Shown here one piece after another: positions 1 to 9,873 of a stretch of 64,000 nt of DNA; the first letter of the stretch is position 1; each line of letters opens with the position of its first letter. The notes under the pieces were generated by a model. The model was not told the origin of the DNA and made no database searches. It worked only from the letters and a program-made list of their open reading frames with translations. The stretch comes from Silene latifolia (taxonomy: Eukaryota; Streptophyta; Magnoliopsida; Caryophyllales; Caryophyllaceae), in contig NC_133536.1 in assembly GCF_048544455.1 (NCBI RefSeq), positions 23,314,152-23,378,151 of the forward strand, given 5' to 3'. The translations under genes and the position numbers were made by a program.

Positions 1-264
1 TAATGTCCAAACATATCAAGCACATATCAAACGAGCTTTCAACAAAAGGGTTAGGCCAAGAAACATCAAAGAATGAGACTTAGTACTTAAATCGGTTAGA
101 GCTCTTTTACCTGTCGACCCACGGGGAAAATTCAAACCTAATTGGGCCGGACCATTTCTAGTCAAGTCCATACTTCCAGGGGGTGCGGTTAGAATAACGG
201 ACCTAGATGGGAATGAGTTTTCCAACCCAACAAACCTTGACCAACTAAAACGATACTATGCCTA
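1..264 (+). pseudogene. Integrase C-terminal end of the Tat element
   Basis: The + strand carries the typical tail of a Ty3/gypsy integrase: a 'DLVLKSVRALLPVDPRGKF' block, then 'NWAGPF' and a 'LDGNEFSNPTN' block, ending in a stop near 264. In the family this region follows the catalytic core and helps bind DNA and select the target. Only about 85 codons are in the window and the copy is broken. Overlapping minus-strand reading frames are shadows. Confidence 0.8.
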
Positions 265-805
265 GAATAGGAACAAAAACGCGCCTCGCGTAACCCCACG
301 TGTCGCTCTTGTGGCACTAAATAACGGCTCTTGGCCAAGCTGAAATAAGCTAACGTCACTATGCTCTTGCATTTTGACAAATTTATCATCCTCGTATCAT
401 CAAATAAACTAATATGCACCTTCAGAGTAAGCAAAAAGCTCATGCTTATTTTCTAAGTTCATTACAAGATCTTGCTTAGAACAATTATTCTTTTACATTT
501 ACTCGAACTACGCGCAAGGGTTTGATTTCATTTTTTTAAGTGAATACGTAGGCAATCCTTCACAGGATTCAACCCATTATATCTAAAATGTAAATAGAAG
601 GACATTTGCATTGCATTTGAAATTCGACAAGAATAATAGAAAATCACAACGGTTTCATAACCATTTAACCTTTTTATCTTCATTCATTCTAATAATAATA
701 GTAGGCTACATAATAAAAATAGAATAGGCTAGGATTCTAAAAACCCCACCTTTTTATTACAACAACAAATAATAATAATAATCAAATAATAATTAAAGAC
801 TCGGG
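265..805. other. Spacer between pol and first antisense gene (Tat element)
   Basis: Noncoding and increasingly AT-rich. It holds 'GAATACGTAGGCAATCC' near 543, followed by a 'TCCTTCACAGGATTC' string that recurs near 6734 in the same element. The last 150 bp are rich in AATAAT and would be the 3' untranslated region of the antisense gene that ends at 806. No gene seen. Confidence 0.6.
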
Positions 806-2326
806 CTATTCCTCCATCTTCCCCTTGCCCTTGTCATTCTTATCATATTTCTTGTCACGACCTCGAGCCGGACGCTCTTGGGCCACTTCAGACCTAATAA
901 CCAACGGTCTTTCTCGAGGCCTAGCTTTTCCATTCTTGCCAATCACCATTTCCGCGACAGGAGTAGTCTTTGGTTTCTTCGAAGGATGAACAACTTGAAA
1001 CCCGGCTTCTTCTTCTCCCTCTGTCAGATGCTTTTCTTTCCCTTTCTCTACCTCGCGTACCTTGTAGTCAACAGGCTCGCGTTTCCTCAGTCTCTCGCGC
1101 TCTTCCGGAGTAGTAGCCTTTCTCCATCTCAGATAAGAATCCGACACCCACAAGGCATTGGCGGAGAAATTCAAGAACCACATGTTTCTTTGGGCCCATT
1201 TAATGGCCCACTCTCTTTGGCTCTCCGTAGTAAGCGCCATAGTAGTCTGCGGGACGGTATCAAGCTTCGGGATTGTTTGTTTTAGCCCAACTTGTCTCAT
1301 CAGCCTTTCCGGGAAGATGCACACCATAAACTCCAACCCAGGAATGCGCAGGGACCTAGTGGGATCCAAAGAAGACACTCCAGTGACGGATTTGAGGTGC
1401 CACCACGGTACGAGCCACCTAATCAAGGGACCATCGTCGCTCTTCAGTTTGTTCTTCCAGTAATCACAGACCCGAGTGAAGTCCACCATGTACAACCTCG
1501 TCCTCATCGCAATCGATCGGGCATGATAGAAAAGCACATGAACTGGGGGCTCGATCAATCGGAGCCGTTCCATAAGCCAAACCTACCAAAAGCGGGTATT
1601 AGACATCAAAAAAAAAACAAAAACAAAAAAAGAGGACAAAAAAAAAAACAAAAACAAAAAAAAGAAGAAAACAAAAAGAAAAATGTCTTTTACCTGCAAA
1701 ATGACGGGACTTCCCAAATACGGTAGGTCGCGGTTGGATTTCCTATTATCCAAGCCCAAAAGCATCTCTCCTAAGCATAAGCAAGCTGAGCTCCTGCGCA
1801 GCTCCATTTGCTCAACAAGGCCCAGAAGACGGGGGTCACCTCTCAAGTCTTCATCAACATGCCCTTGGAAGACATACACATGTAACAAGCAAAAGTCAAA
1901 TGCCCTCCGCCTAGCAACATGAGAAACGGTGGGGTCGGCCCTGTTGATGAATCGATCTATGAAGTCCAGCATTCTCACGCCTTTCGAGGTAACTAGACGG
2001 TCCACCTCAAGTCTAGTCAATCCAAGCAAGTCTCTAAATTTGCTCTTGTACCCTTGTGAAGTACAAGGAATGGCAGGCAAGTGTTCGGGATCCCACCCAC
2101 CAATAGCGGCAATTTCTTCAGGAAATGGGCAAATATCACCTCCAGGGAACGCAAAAACATGGTAATTCGGGTCCCAATAGTCAAGACAAGCATCCAAGAA
2201 CGGTTTCACAACCTTGATGAGTTTTAAACTCAACAATGACCCAAAATTATAAGCACCCATATCATGTTTCTCCATGTTCGAAAATTCGTTGGTCCATTCC
2301 TTCAAACGAATCTCCAAAGTATTCAT
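806..2326 (-). CDS. Antisense ORF 1 of Tat element, DUF7745-like protein
   Basis: Two long minus-strand blocks (2326-1694 and 1582-806) flank a 111-nt T-rich gap with GT and AG at its ends (1693-1583). The reading phase is kept across it, so it looks like an intron; the spliced product would be about 469 residues. The first block holds 'FPEEIAAIGGWDPEHLPAIP', typical of the plant DUF7745 family, which is related to the plant mobile domain. The second block ends in a basic, Lys/Arg-rich tail (about 130 residues) that could carry nuclear-localisation signals. The gene lies antisense between pol and the 3' LTR, the known place of antisense ORFs in Tat elements. A TATA box sits about 85 bp upstream of the ATG. 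The molecular function is unknown. It looks whole. Confidence 0.78.
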
Positions 2327-2410
2327 GATAAAAATTTATTTTGAGAATTTTATGTAATTAGACGAAGAAGAGACGGAAGATTTGTGTAAATAAAAGCTCC
2401 ATCGACGTTT

Positions 2411-2420
2411 CTATTTATAC
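2411..2420 (-). promoter_or_regulatory. TATA box of antisense ORF 1
   Basis: The minus strand reads GTATAAATAG about 85 bp upstream of the ATG at 2326. The surrounding TTAGTATAAATAG is shared exactly with the LTR promoter at 8039-8052, which supports a real core promoter. A copy of the 63-bp double-hairpin motif starts about 40 bp further upstream. Confidence 0.6.
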
Positions 2421-2460
2421 TAATTTCTGTTTCCAAAAATCCGTCAGAGCAGAACACCTT

Positions 2461-2523
2461 GGGAACAGGCGCAGCACCTGCTGCGCCTCTTCAAAGGGAC
2501 GCAGCTCATGCTGCGCCTCTTCC
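2461..2523 (+). repeat. 63-bp double-hairpin motif, copy 1
   Basis: Two half-units in direct order, each of the form GACGCAGC-n-GCTGCGCCTCTTC, each able to fold GCAGC against GCTGC. This copy lies just upstream of the TATA box of antisense ORF 1. Other copies are at 6460, 7886, 8488 and 9098, all in the same orientation. Confidence 0.85.
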
Positions 2524-3060
2524 TCAGCTTCACTTCTGTGATTTTCCGCGTTGGATCTTTCCTAATTCCATGACGAATAATTTCCTATTCCTAGGGGTTA
2601 TTATTTTGGTAAATACGTGAAGATTATCATGTTTCAGGTTTCCTAATTTCGCGGGCGCGCACTTTGAGGCGAAATCGACATTTTCGCCATTTTATCACAC
2701 TTGTACATTTTCATTTTAGAAAATAATTTTCATTTTAATTCATCATTTTAGGGAATATAATTTTCGTTTTAATTTTACATTTCTCATTTAATTCATTTAT
2801 TTTAGAAAATAATTCGCAATTTACCGAATTTCAACATGTATATATTAATTTTTTAATTTCTTATTTTCATTTCTGCATTTCTAACTTATAGATTTCTGTT
2901 TTTTTTTCTTTTTTTAGGGGGTAACCCTCCCTACCGTCCGGTCATTTCCGGCAAAATTTTTGCATTTTTTTGCATTATTTTGAGTCACTCGTTTTGCGCT
3001 AATTAAGGCCATATGTATATATAAATGTATGCTTTGCGTGTTTTCTATGTAAATTTCGGC
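2524..3060. other. AT-rich spacer between the two antisense genes
   Basis: Noncoding. It contains many ATTTTCATTTTA-like T-rich stretches and a GGGGGTAACCCTCCC palindrome near 2917. It separates the upstream region of antisense ORF 1 from the 3' end of the second antisense gene. No gene or clear signal seen. Confidence 0.5.
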
Positions 3061-3291
3061 AGCATGACGGCGTAAACCGTCATCTACCAAACCTGTTCAA
3101 AACTAACCTGCAGATACAAGCAACGCAACCCAGCAGCAAAGGCACTCAGGCCGTCGTATATACACCAAACAAAGGAAATGTACAACAAACTGGGGGCTCG
3201 AGCCCCAAACAAAGTCAAAAAATGTTCAAAATGATGGTCCAAATGTACAACTATGCAAAATACAGCCAACAAAAAAAAAAGCTACACAAAA

Positions 3292-6200
3292 CTACTGCTG
3301 GGCGCCCTCCAACTCTGCAACCCTTGCCGCGAGAACGGCAATCTCGGCGTCCCGAACCTCGAGCTCCCTCAGCAAGCGAGCTGTCTCCTCCTGAGACTGG
3401 GTCAACTCTCGCTCCAGCTCGCGGTCACCCTGTAAACAACAAAATTGGCTCATGTCAATCGTTTCAAGAAAAGTTGGAAAATCAAAATTTAAAAATGAAA
3501 TAGGCACAAGGTTCATACCTGACGGCCTCGACCGCCGACAAGTGCCTCGACGGCAGTAGCTCGCAGCTGGTTGGCTACCCTCCACAACGCCACAAACCGA
3601 GACGGCGCAACCTGCATTTTCAAAAAAAAAAAAAAAAAAAAAAAAAGTTTTCAATAATTGAACAAACTCAATCAAATGTGTTCCTACACAAAAGTTATGC
3701 AAAGTTAGAGGGTTCACCCTCCGAATCAGATGCTGCTAGTCGTCCAGGCCAGCATCCGTCACAGCTACGTCAAAGTCACGCAGCTCGGAGATCGACGTCC
3801 TCCCGGTCGCGTCAGTGTACTCGAGGGTCTCGGGGTACTCTGGGGGCTCGATGCCCGCCGCCTCGACCTCCTGCAAAGACAAATGGTTCTCATTAATCAA
3901 TGATCTTTCATCATAATTCTCAAAATCAAATCAAGAGGAAGAATAAAAGATGCTCACCACTACCGTCCAGTACGCCAACCTCGCGTAGAGGAACGCCGAG
4001 TAGTCCTCGCCAGGAAGAAGGAGGGCGTCACCACTGGCACCAGCCAAGTCCGCCTCCCTCTCAGCCTCAGAAGGCTCCCCTAAACATCGTCCCGGGAGGA
4101 TCGACGGGAACCGTCAACACGTCCCGAGAGCACTGACGAGCCAAGCGCTCGCCCAAGTACCACACAGGACCCATTGACGTCCTCAACAGCAGTCGGCTCG
4201 AGCTCCTGGGTCGAAGGACCTCAGCCACGAAAGGAGACGCTCCAGCGTACTCCGCCCAAGGTCTGGGCACCCACTGTGACAAGATAAACAAAGATCATTC
4301 CTATGATCAATTAAAAGACAATATAAGAAGCAAATGAATATAAGAAGGATACTTACGCTGTCCAGCTGAAGAGCGTTCACGTCCCGCCGGTAGACGTTGT
4401 GAGAAGAACGCTTGCTCTTCGTCCTGCACATCACCCAATCCCTCACCACGGGATAGGCCTTCTCCAGCGTCTCCGTCCTCTTGGGCGCGAGGCTCGGGAA
4501 GTAGGAGTACACCCACGCCCGTAAAGCGAGAATAATCAATGACGATCTTTCGTGATTTGATAAAGAAAGGAATTAACTTTGGTCTAAAGGAAGGTTCATA
4601 CCTTCAAAGCGGTAGTCCAGTCCGACAAAGACCAGGAGAAGTCCCCTTCTCCATCAACTCCGGACGAACCATGGCCCTCATGAAGCGGATGAGGACCGCA
4701 AAACCGATAGTGACCCGGTCCCCAACGCCTTAGGGAACTCGGGTCGAAATGAAGGGAAGAAGCTTCGTCGACGACCTCTCGCCCTTGTCTCCGAGGTAAA
4801 TCAAAGACGAAACCACCGAGCCACAAACGAGCCCTCTCGCTCACCAGACAGGAGGAGGAGCCGTCTCCCTCCCATCAATCGTCACCAAGACCGGATCTTT
4901 CCCGCAAAGTAGTCTCGAACGTAGGAGCTGGGTATCAAACCCGGATCAGAATACCTTCGGCGACAAGTTCCAGCCGATCAATCTCCTCGCCTCGGCTGAG
5001 TCCGCCCTCATGGCAGTCTCTGGCCACTCCACCTCCTCGGTCCCGCACGGCAGACCGGAAATCATGTCGTAGTCCTCTAGAGTGACTCCCACCTCACCGA
5101 AAGGCATGTGAAACGTGGAAGTCGTATCCCAGAATCGGTCCAAGAATGCGCGGACCAGGCTAAGGTTAGCCCGCAGCTTCCTCTTCGCGATGTCCCTCCA
5201 GACCTGCACCAAAGGACCGAACGCTCCACGCTCGATCATGGCCCGCTCCTCCGCCGACAGCCGCTCGTAGTGATCCATCGCTGTCGTATAACCCGAGAAC
5301 GACCTGATGTTCCCGGCCTCCTATTATGATTTGAAACAAAAGCTATCTTTAGTTTTGAATAAAATTTGAAAAGAGATTTGAACAAATGAATGAAAGAGGA
5401 TGAGTAATGAGTAGTGAATTCCTATTTACCAAGCTCTTCACCGTCCTGTAGGACAGGTGACCCTCTGCAGCCCACAGCAGGTGCCTGCTCTCCCAAGTCT
5501 CAGCCCACGCAGGAGCTCCTCTCAGCTGACGACCTCCTCGCCCAACGTTGGCCCGTCTCGGGGCCTCCTCCTCCTCGACAGCCTCCTCCTCGTGAACCTC
5601 GTCCCCAGCAGCCATCACCGCAGCGGTGAAGGCCTGCTCTAAAGCCTCCTCGACAGTAGCAGCGTCTATCTCCATGGGAGTCCTCCCAGAAGTAGAAGCC
5701 TCGCCACCTGCAACATTAAAGCAAATTTAGGACGCGTCACGTGACGACAAGCCTTGGTTAAGGGATTTTCGAGCCTTCGGAAGCCCTGAAATCGCTCTTT
5801 TCTTGCCATCCTTGGCCCTATTCTCACCAACCCGATCACTCCTGTGGTAATTTGGGTCAAGTCAAGCCTAATGTGAAGCCTAGTTCCGGGTCCGAGTCGA
5901 AATTTCGGCAGCATTTCGTTATAACAGCGATTATGCCCTAGAAAAGTGTCCTGAAAAAGCTGTCACAAACCAGAATTCTGAGATGATAGAAAGTTTACCC
6001 ATCATTCAAGGATCCCAAATATCAAGTTCCATCGCAAATGGGCAATCCTAAGGCTATTTTCGAAGCAATTTACGGTTTAGCTGTAAAACCGTCTCAAATT
6101 TCATTCAAAGGCTCAAAACTCAACGAAAATTCAAGACAAATACATAGTTATGTTCCTAATATTACCAATTATCCATTTCTAATGTCAATTTGATAAGGCA

Positions 6201-6326
6201 AATGCATTTGGGGGAAAAGCCCCAAATTTTCGATCAAATGGGTCATAAACCCTAGTTTTTTCGGCTCAAAATTGGGCAAATATAGACGATTAATGCAAGA
6301 ATGAGACACATACCTCGATTAGTCAT
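3292..6326 (-). pseudogene. Antisense gene 2 of Tat element, plant mobile domain (PMD)
   Basis: A multi-block minus-strand gene. Its clearest part (about 5320-4950) reads 'FWDTTSTFHMPFGEVGVTLED' followed by 'ISGLPCGTEEVEW', the hallmark of the plant mobile domain (PF10536; MAIL1/MAIN-type). A short first block with an ATG at 6326, an acidic second block (about 5707-5430), further PMD-like blocks near 4840-4610, 4540-4360 and 4270-4070, and a last block near 3440-3292 with a coiled-coil pattern (Leu/Glu/Arg heptads) are separated by gaps bounded by GT and AG, as expected for introns. PMD proteins in plants are linked to silencing and to transposons; Tat elements are known to carry PMD-like antisense ORFs. 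At least one break is visible, so the copy is probably not functional. A 26-A tract lies at about 3617-3647. Confidence 0.68.
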
Positions 6327-6459
6327 AATTAATGCAAGCTTTTGGATCAAACCTTGGCGGAAATGGTGAAGATTTGAGAGAAAAATTGTGTAATTTGTGT
6401 TTCGAAATAATGAACATAAACTTCTGATTATCGCGTTTTTACGCAGAAATAACACTTTG

Positions 6460-6522
6460 GGGAATAGACGCAGCAGGCGCTGCGCCTCTTCCAAGAGACG
6501 CAGCTCTTGCTGCGCCTCTTCC
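6460..6522 (+). repeat. 63-bp double-hairpin motif, copy 2
   Basis: Same two-part GACGCAGC/GCTGCGCCTCTTC structure. It lies about 135 bp upstream of the ATG of the PMD-like antisense gene. No clear TATA box is seen between the motif and that ATG. Confidence 0.85.
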
Positions 6523-7471
6523 TTGTGTTCCCTCCATACGGATTTTCAAAAATTCGTTATGAATTCGTTATTTGTGGGGCCATCTTTGGTGCGCCTCTAC
6601 CCCGATGCTATTTTATTCTTTTGGTCCGTTTGACGATTTTATTTCGTTCCGGCCCGCATTTCCAAGCCGGCAGCAGACTGTCGCATGTTATTTATTTCTT
6701 CCAAGACCTTTTGCTTGTTACAACGAGCATTTATTCCTTCACAGGATTCGACACGCCTTCATTATGTCTCCAGCGAGAGTAAGCGGATACACTTTCCCTC
6801 TCATGACATGAAGAATAATTCCCAATCATGTCTCCAGCGAGAGTAAGCGGACGTACTGTCCCTCTCAAGACATGAGGATTAACATCTACCTAAGCAGATT
6901 TTCCCTCAGCAGTTCCTGCCTGTGTCTTGCTACTCGCAATTATTTCTCGAAGACTACCCAAGCAGTTTTCTCTCAGCAGTTCCCGCCTGTGTCCTGCTAC
7001 TCACAATATTTCGTGTTACCCCGCGGAGTTCGACAAAGGTGTCGTTCTCCAGAAGTTCCCAAACCGATAGAGTTCCTATACCCAAGCTTTAGTTACCCTT
7101 AAGTTGAAATTATATTTAACCTCCTTCCCGTCGATGCTTTCCTTTAGGGCCCCACACCCTAGCACAATCCTTATATATCCTTTAGGTCTTAACCTTAGCT
7201 CATATGCTTAACCTTAGCTCCCACGCACCTCCGGAAGCATCTCGAGAAGAAGTCTCAGGTATGGTCTCTTCTTATGGCTGGCGAGCCTCCTTACGTAGTC
7301 TAATGGACTTTAAACGACCCTCCCCGATAGTTGGCAGACTCTAAAATGTTCCCGACGACAGGTCCTTGGCTCAGACCCCTTGAGCCGCCTCGCGTCGCCA
7401 TAGTCGTCAGGTTGTAATCTTCGATTGACCTGATGGCTATACTTTGACTTTCGCCTTGTCTAAGCCTCGGT
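6523..7471 (+). repeat. Tat 3' untranslated region with two short tandem duplications
   Basis: Noncoding. One pair repeats 'TGTCTCCAGCGAGAGTAAGC' followed by a 'CCCTCTCA-GACATGA' block (about 6762-6813 and 6829-6873). A second pair repeats 'CTCAGCAGTTCC-GCCTGTGTC-TGCTACTC' (about 6893-6946 and 6960-7012). The remainder runs to the polypurine tract with no gene. Such short tandem arrays before the 3' LTR are common in Tat elements. Confidence 0.65.
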
Positions 7472-7482
7472 GAAAGTGGGGG
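7472..7482 (+). promoter_or_regulatory. Polypurine tract of the Tat element
   Basis: GAAAGTGGGGG immediately before the LTR start TGTAGATACC. In the family it primes plus-strand DNA synthesis. It fixes the left boundary of the LTR at 7486. Confidence 0.7.
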
Positions 7483-7885
7483 CTCTGTAGATACCTCATT
7501 TCTGCACCTCTCGCAAACCACCCGGTGATGATTGGGCCGCATGTTTGCTACGCGGAACGATTTGTGACAGTTCGTAAGATTATCGTCAAGTGATTGCTCA
7601 AATATTAATATCTACCTCTTAGTTGTCATCTACGTGCCGATACGGTCGTTTTGACAGTAATTAGAGTACATTTGGAGTCCGGGCCTAAAACCGTCTTCAT
7701 TTTCTGATAACCGTTAAATCCCGAGTCAGAATGTTCTGGATATTTCTATTCCATATTTTCACAATTTTTATCTTTTAGTAAACAATTTCCCGAAATATTC
7801 GCATTAAATATTAAGGAAAACCGAATTATTCCGTCCTACCATAACTTAAACACGGAAATCTTTCTTCCGCAGGAGGAAACCCCTT

Positions 7886-7948
7886 GGGAACAGACGCAGC
7901 AGGTGCTGCGCCTCTTCCAAGAGACGCGGTGGCTGCTGCGCCTCTTCC
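7886..7948 (+). repeat. 63-bp double-hairpin motif, copy 3
   Basis: Same motif in the U3 part of the LTR, ending about 95 bp before the TATA box at 8044. Confidence 0.85.
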
Positions 7949-8043
7949 CAGGCCCTTTTCTGCGAATTTTCATATCTTTTTCATATCTTTCCGAGATTCA
8001 CTTCCAAAGAGTCTCCGAAACCCTAATTCCTTCACGTCATTAG

Positions 8044-8051
8044 TATAAATA
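8044..8051 (+). promoter_or_regulatory. LTR TATA box
   Basis: TATAAATA in the context TTAGTATAAATAGGAGCC, about 560 bp into the LTR. The first 13 bases match the antisense ORF 1 promoter. Confidence 0.65.
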
Positions 8052-8487
8052 GGAGCCTTCGCTCCTCATATTTCTCACGCGAGTGTCCGCCCTTCTCTTC
8101 TCCCTTTGCATTCTAGACCTTTGTTCTTACTTTTTGGCGTCTACGTGCTTGAACTTTCGACCACGTAAGCTCGGATCCTTCTGAGTACCAGCCTCGTTTG
8201 CATGACCGACCAATTTGACCAACTCCACATCAATCAACTTAATTAATCTAATCGTTTTCCTCTTACGAGGGCACTTTCTTTGCATTCGCGTCGAGCATCA
8301 CTAATCGATATCTTAGTCCTTCTCGTTTCGTCAACATGTAAGTCTGAGGGTGTTAATCTCTCTTTTTTTTATTGTATTTTAATTATTGTATCACAATTGT
8401 AAGGTTTATGTCGAAAATACCTCATTAAAACCGATTTCTAAAACCACGTTCAAAACCTTTTTTACGGATTTTCAGTAGACAAACGTC

Positions 8488-8550
8488 GAGAACGGACGCA
8501 GCAACTGCTGCGCCTCTTCGAAGGAGCGCAGTTCCTGCTGCGCCTCTTCG
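8488..8550 (+). repeat. 63-bp double-hairpin motif, copy 4
   Basis: Same motif, downstream of the LTR TATA box, so it would lie in the transcribed part of the LTR. Confidence 0.82.
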
Positions 8551-9097
8551 TGAGGCTGCCGCAGTTCATGCTTTCTTTCTTCTTCCTTCGTCCTCTGTTA
8601 TTCGTCAAAATTCTTTTGTTTGTTTCGTTTGTTTGTTAATTCTTCATCATAATAGCATGATAATCTCATATGTATATTGTTCATCATCATTAACATGTTT
8701 TAATCATCATAAATCCGACTTAAATCCCTTATAATCTCATATTTGCGGGTTTTCGTCATTAAAGTCAATTCGGATTATAGAGGTTCGATTTACCCATATT
8801 GAATCTTTGGAATTCGTCGTTAATATATTTGCATATGTTTATCCATCATATATTCGTCATTAGTAACCTGTTTAGCTTAATTAGTTTAATTCATCAATTT
8901 GTAATTAATATCGTTCATCCATGTAATTAATCCGTCTTAATTCCGTCGCATCCATGTTTTATTGCTTTTATGACCATTAATCACATGTAAATAACCTGTT
9001 AATCACTTCCATCCGAGTAAATAATTTAATCAATTATTAAATTTACCAATTGGTATTAACAATTCGCAATTCCGGCTTCACATCAGAAATTCAGGTC

Positions 9098-9159
9098 AGG
9101 AACAGACGCAGCAACTGCTGCGCCTATTCCAAAGGACGCAGCTCTGCTGCGCCTGTTCC
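9098..9159 (+). repeat. 63-bp double-hairpin motif, copy 5
   Basis: Same motif, about 610 bp after copy 4; one base shorter and slightly degenerate. Confidence 0.82.
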
Positions 9160-9806
9160 TGGTTGATTTCTGCCTCTGAACTCCGTTGTTGCTTTGACCT
9201 AGTTTAATTAGTTTACATATAATCAACTATTAATCGTATTATCACTTTCTGTTTTGTCGTAATTCATTCTTTTATTCTTTTTCTCAAATTATCCGTTTTA
9301 AAGGTATTTTCGACATAAATCGCCTATTCCATTGTAATTATTGTAATTTTCATTATTGCAATTTTGTTTATTATGTTTATCATTATCTTTTGTATCATTT
9401 GTATGTTTTCACATGTAATTGAGCATTAAATCCAACTTTGACCCAATTGTATGTTAAATTACGTGTTCACCGACTTAGTCTAATTCTCACATGTTAGGAT
9501 TAAAACTTGGATGTTGCATTGCATGCATATAGCCGACGATATATCGAGTATAAATGATGTCCCTAATCATTAGTAGAGGCCGCTATCGAGGCGGGTGGGA
9601 TTAGGTGTTCGATCAAAAGAGCTTCCTAATACGTACCCTCACCCCTTACTCCAGATCTCCGTGAGCACCCGTGTTCATTGGCATCCACGAGAGTCATTCT
9701 AGACATAGAATGCTAAGGGTATCGATTGCTTAGTGTTCATGTCTCTACTTTGTGTCTTGACATGGCACGAGGTATTCGAACGGTTCCAATTTCCCATAAA
9801 AATTGG

Positions 9807-9817
9807 TGGCGACTCCA
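9807..9817 (+). promoter_or_regulatory. Primer-binding site motif (tRNA-Arg type)
   Basis: TGGCGACTCCA directly after the LTR. Plant tRNA-Arg ends in GGAGTCGCCA, whose complement this is, and Tat elements often use this primer. A PBS here means that the LTR is followed by a 5' leader, not by plain flanking DNA. The GC-rich leader runs to about 9873. Confidence 0.6.
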
Positions 9818-9873
9818 ACAAAATGCAAACGCTTGTTCCTCTTTCTCTCCCAAGCGCCCCCGTGGGCCCCCGC

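Larger units (their letters stand above)
8403..9321. repeat. Segment of LTR bounded by inverted repeats
   Basis: TTTATGTCGAAAATACC near 8407-8423 recurs inverted near 9301-9317, and the similarity extends to about 30 bp at each end (the left arm continues into AAAACCGAT, the right arm read backwards into AAAACGGAT). This could be a TIR element that entered an ancestral LTR. No convincing target duplication was found. It contains motif copies 4 and 5. Confidence 0.5.
7486..9796 (+). mobile_element. LTR of Tat element (2.3 kb)
   Basis: Starts TGTAGATACC after the polypurine tract and ends about 9796 (TTTCCCA), followed by a primer-binding-site motif. It has a TATA box (TATAAATA, 8044-8051). 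Just downstream is AGGAGC-CTTC-GCTCCT, a perfect small hairpin near the likely transcript start. It carries three copies of the 63-bp double-hairpin motif spaced about 602 and 610 bp apart. It codes for nothing convincing. A length above 2 kb is usual for large Tat families. Confidence 0.72.
1..9873 (+). mobile_element. Tat-lineage Ty3/gypsy LTR retrotransposon, 3' part
   Basis: On the + strand this reads: end of integrase, a spacer, two antisense genes, a polypurine tract (7472-7482), a 2.3-kb LTR starting TGTAGATACC (7486-9796), then a primer-binding-site motif. Long LTRs, a long stretch between pol and the 3' LTR, and antisense genes in that stretch are known traits of the Tat (Ogre/Retand) lineage. 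The 5' part lies outside the window, so no age can be drawn from paired LTRs. The right edge is cut by another LTR at about 9874. The integrase end is broken; the first antisense gene looks whole. Confidence 0.82.

Noticed and set aside
878-1726. Plus-strand frames opposite the DUF7745-like gene
   Set aside because: No family features; the minus strand has the conserved protein, an intron-like gap and a promoter.
2461-9159. Could the repeated GACGCAGC/GCTGCGCC units be a CRISPR-like array?
   Set aside because: The copies are 600 to 4000 bp apart inside a plant retrotransposon, with no regular spacers.
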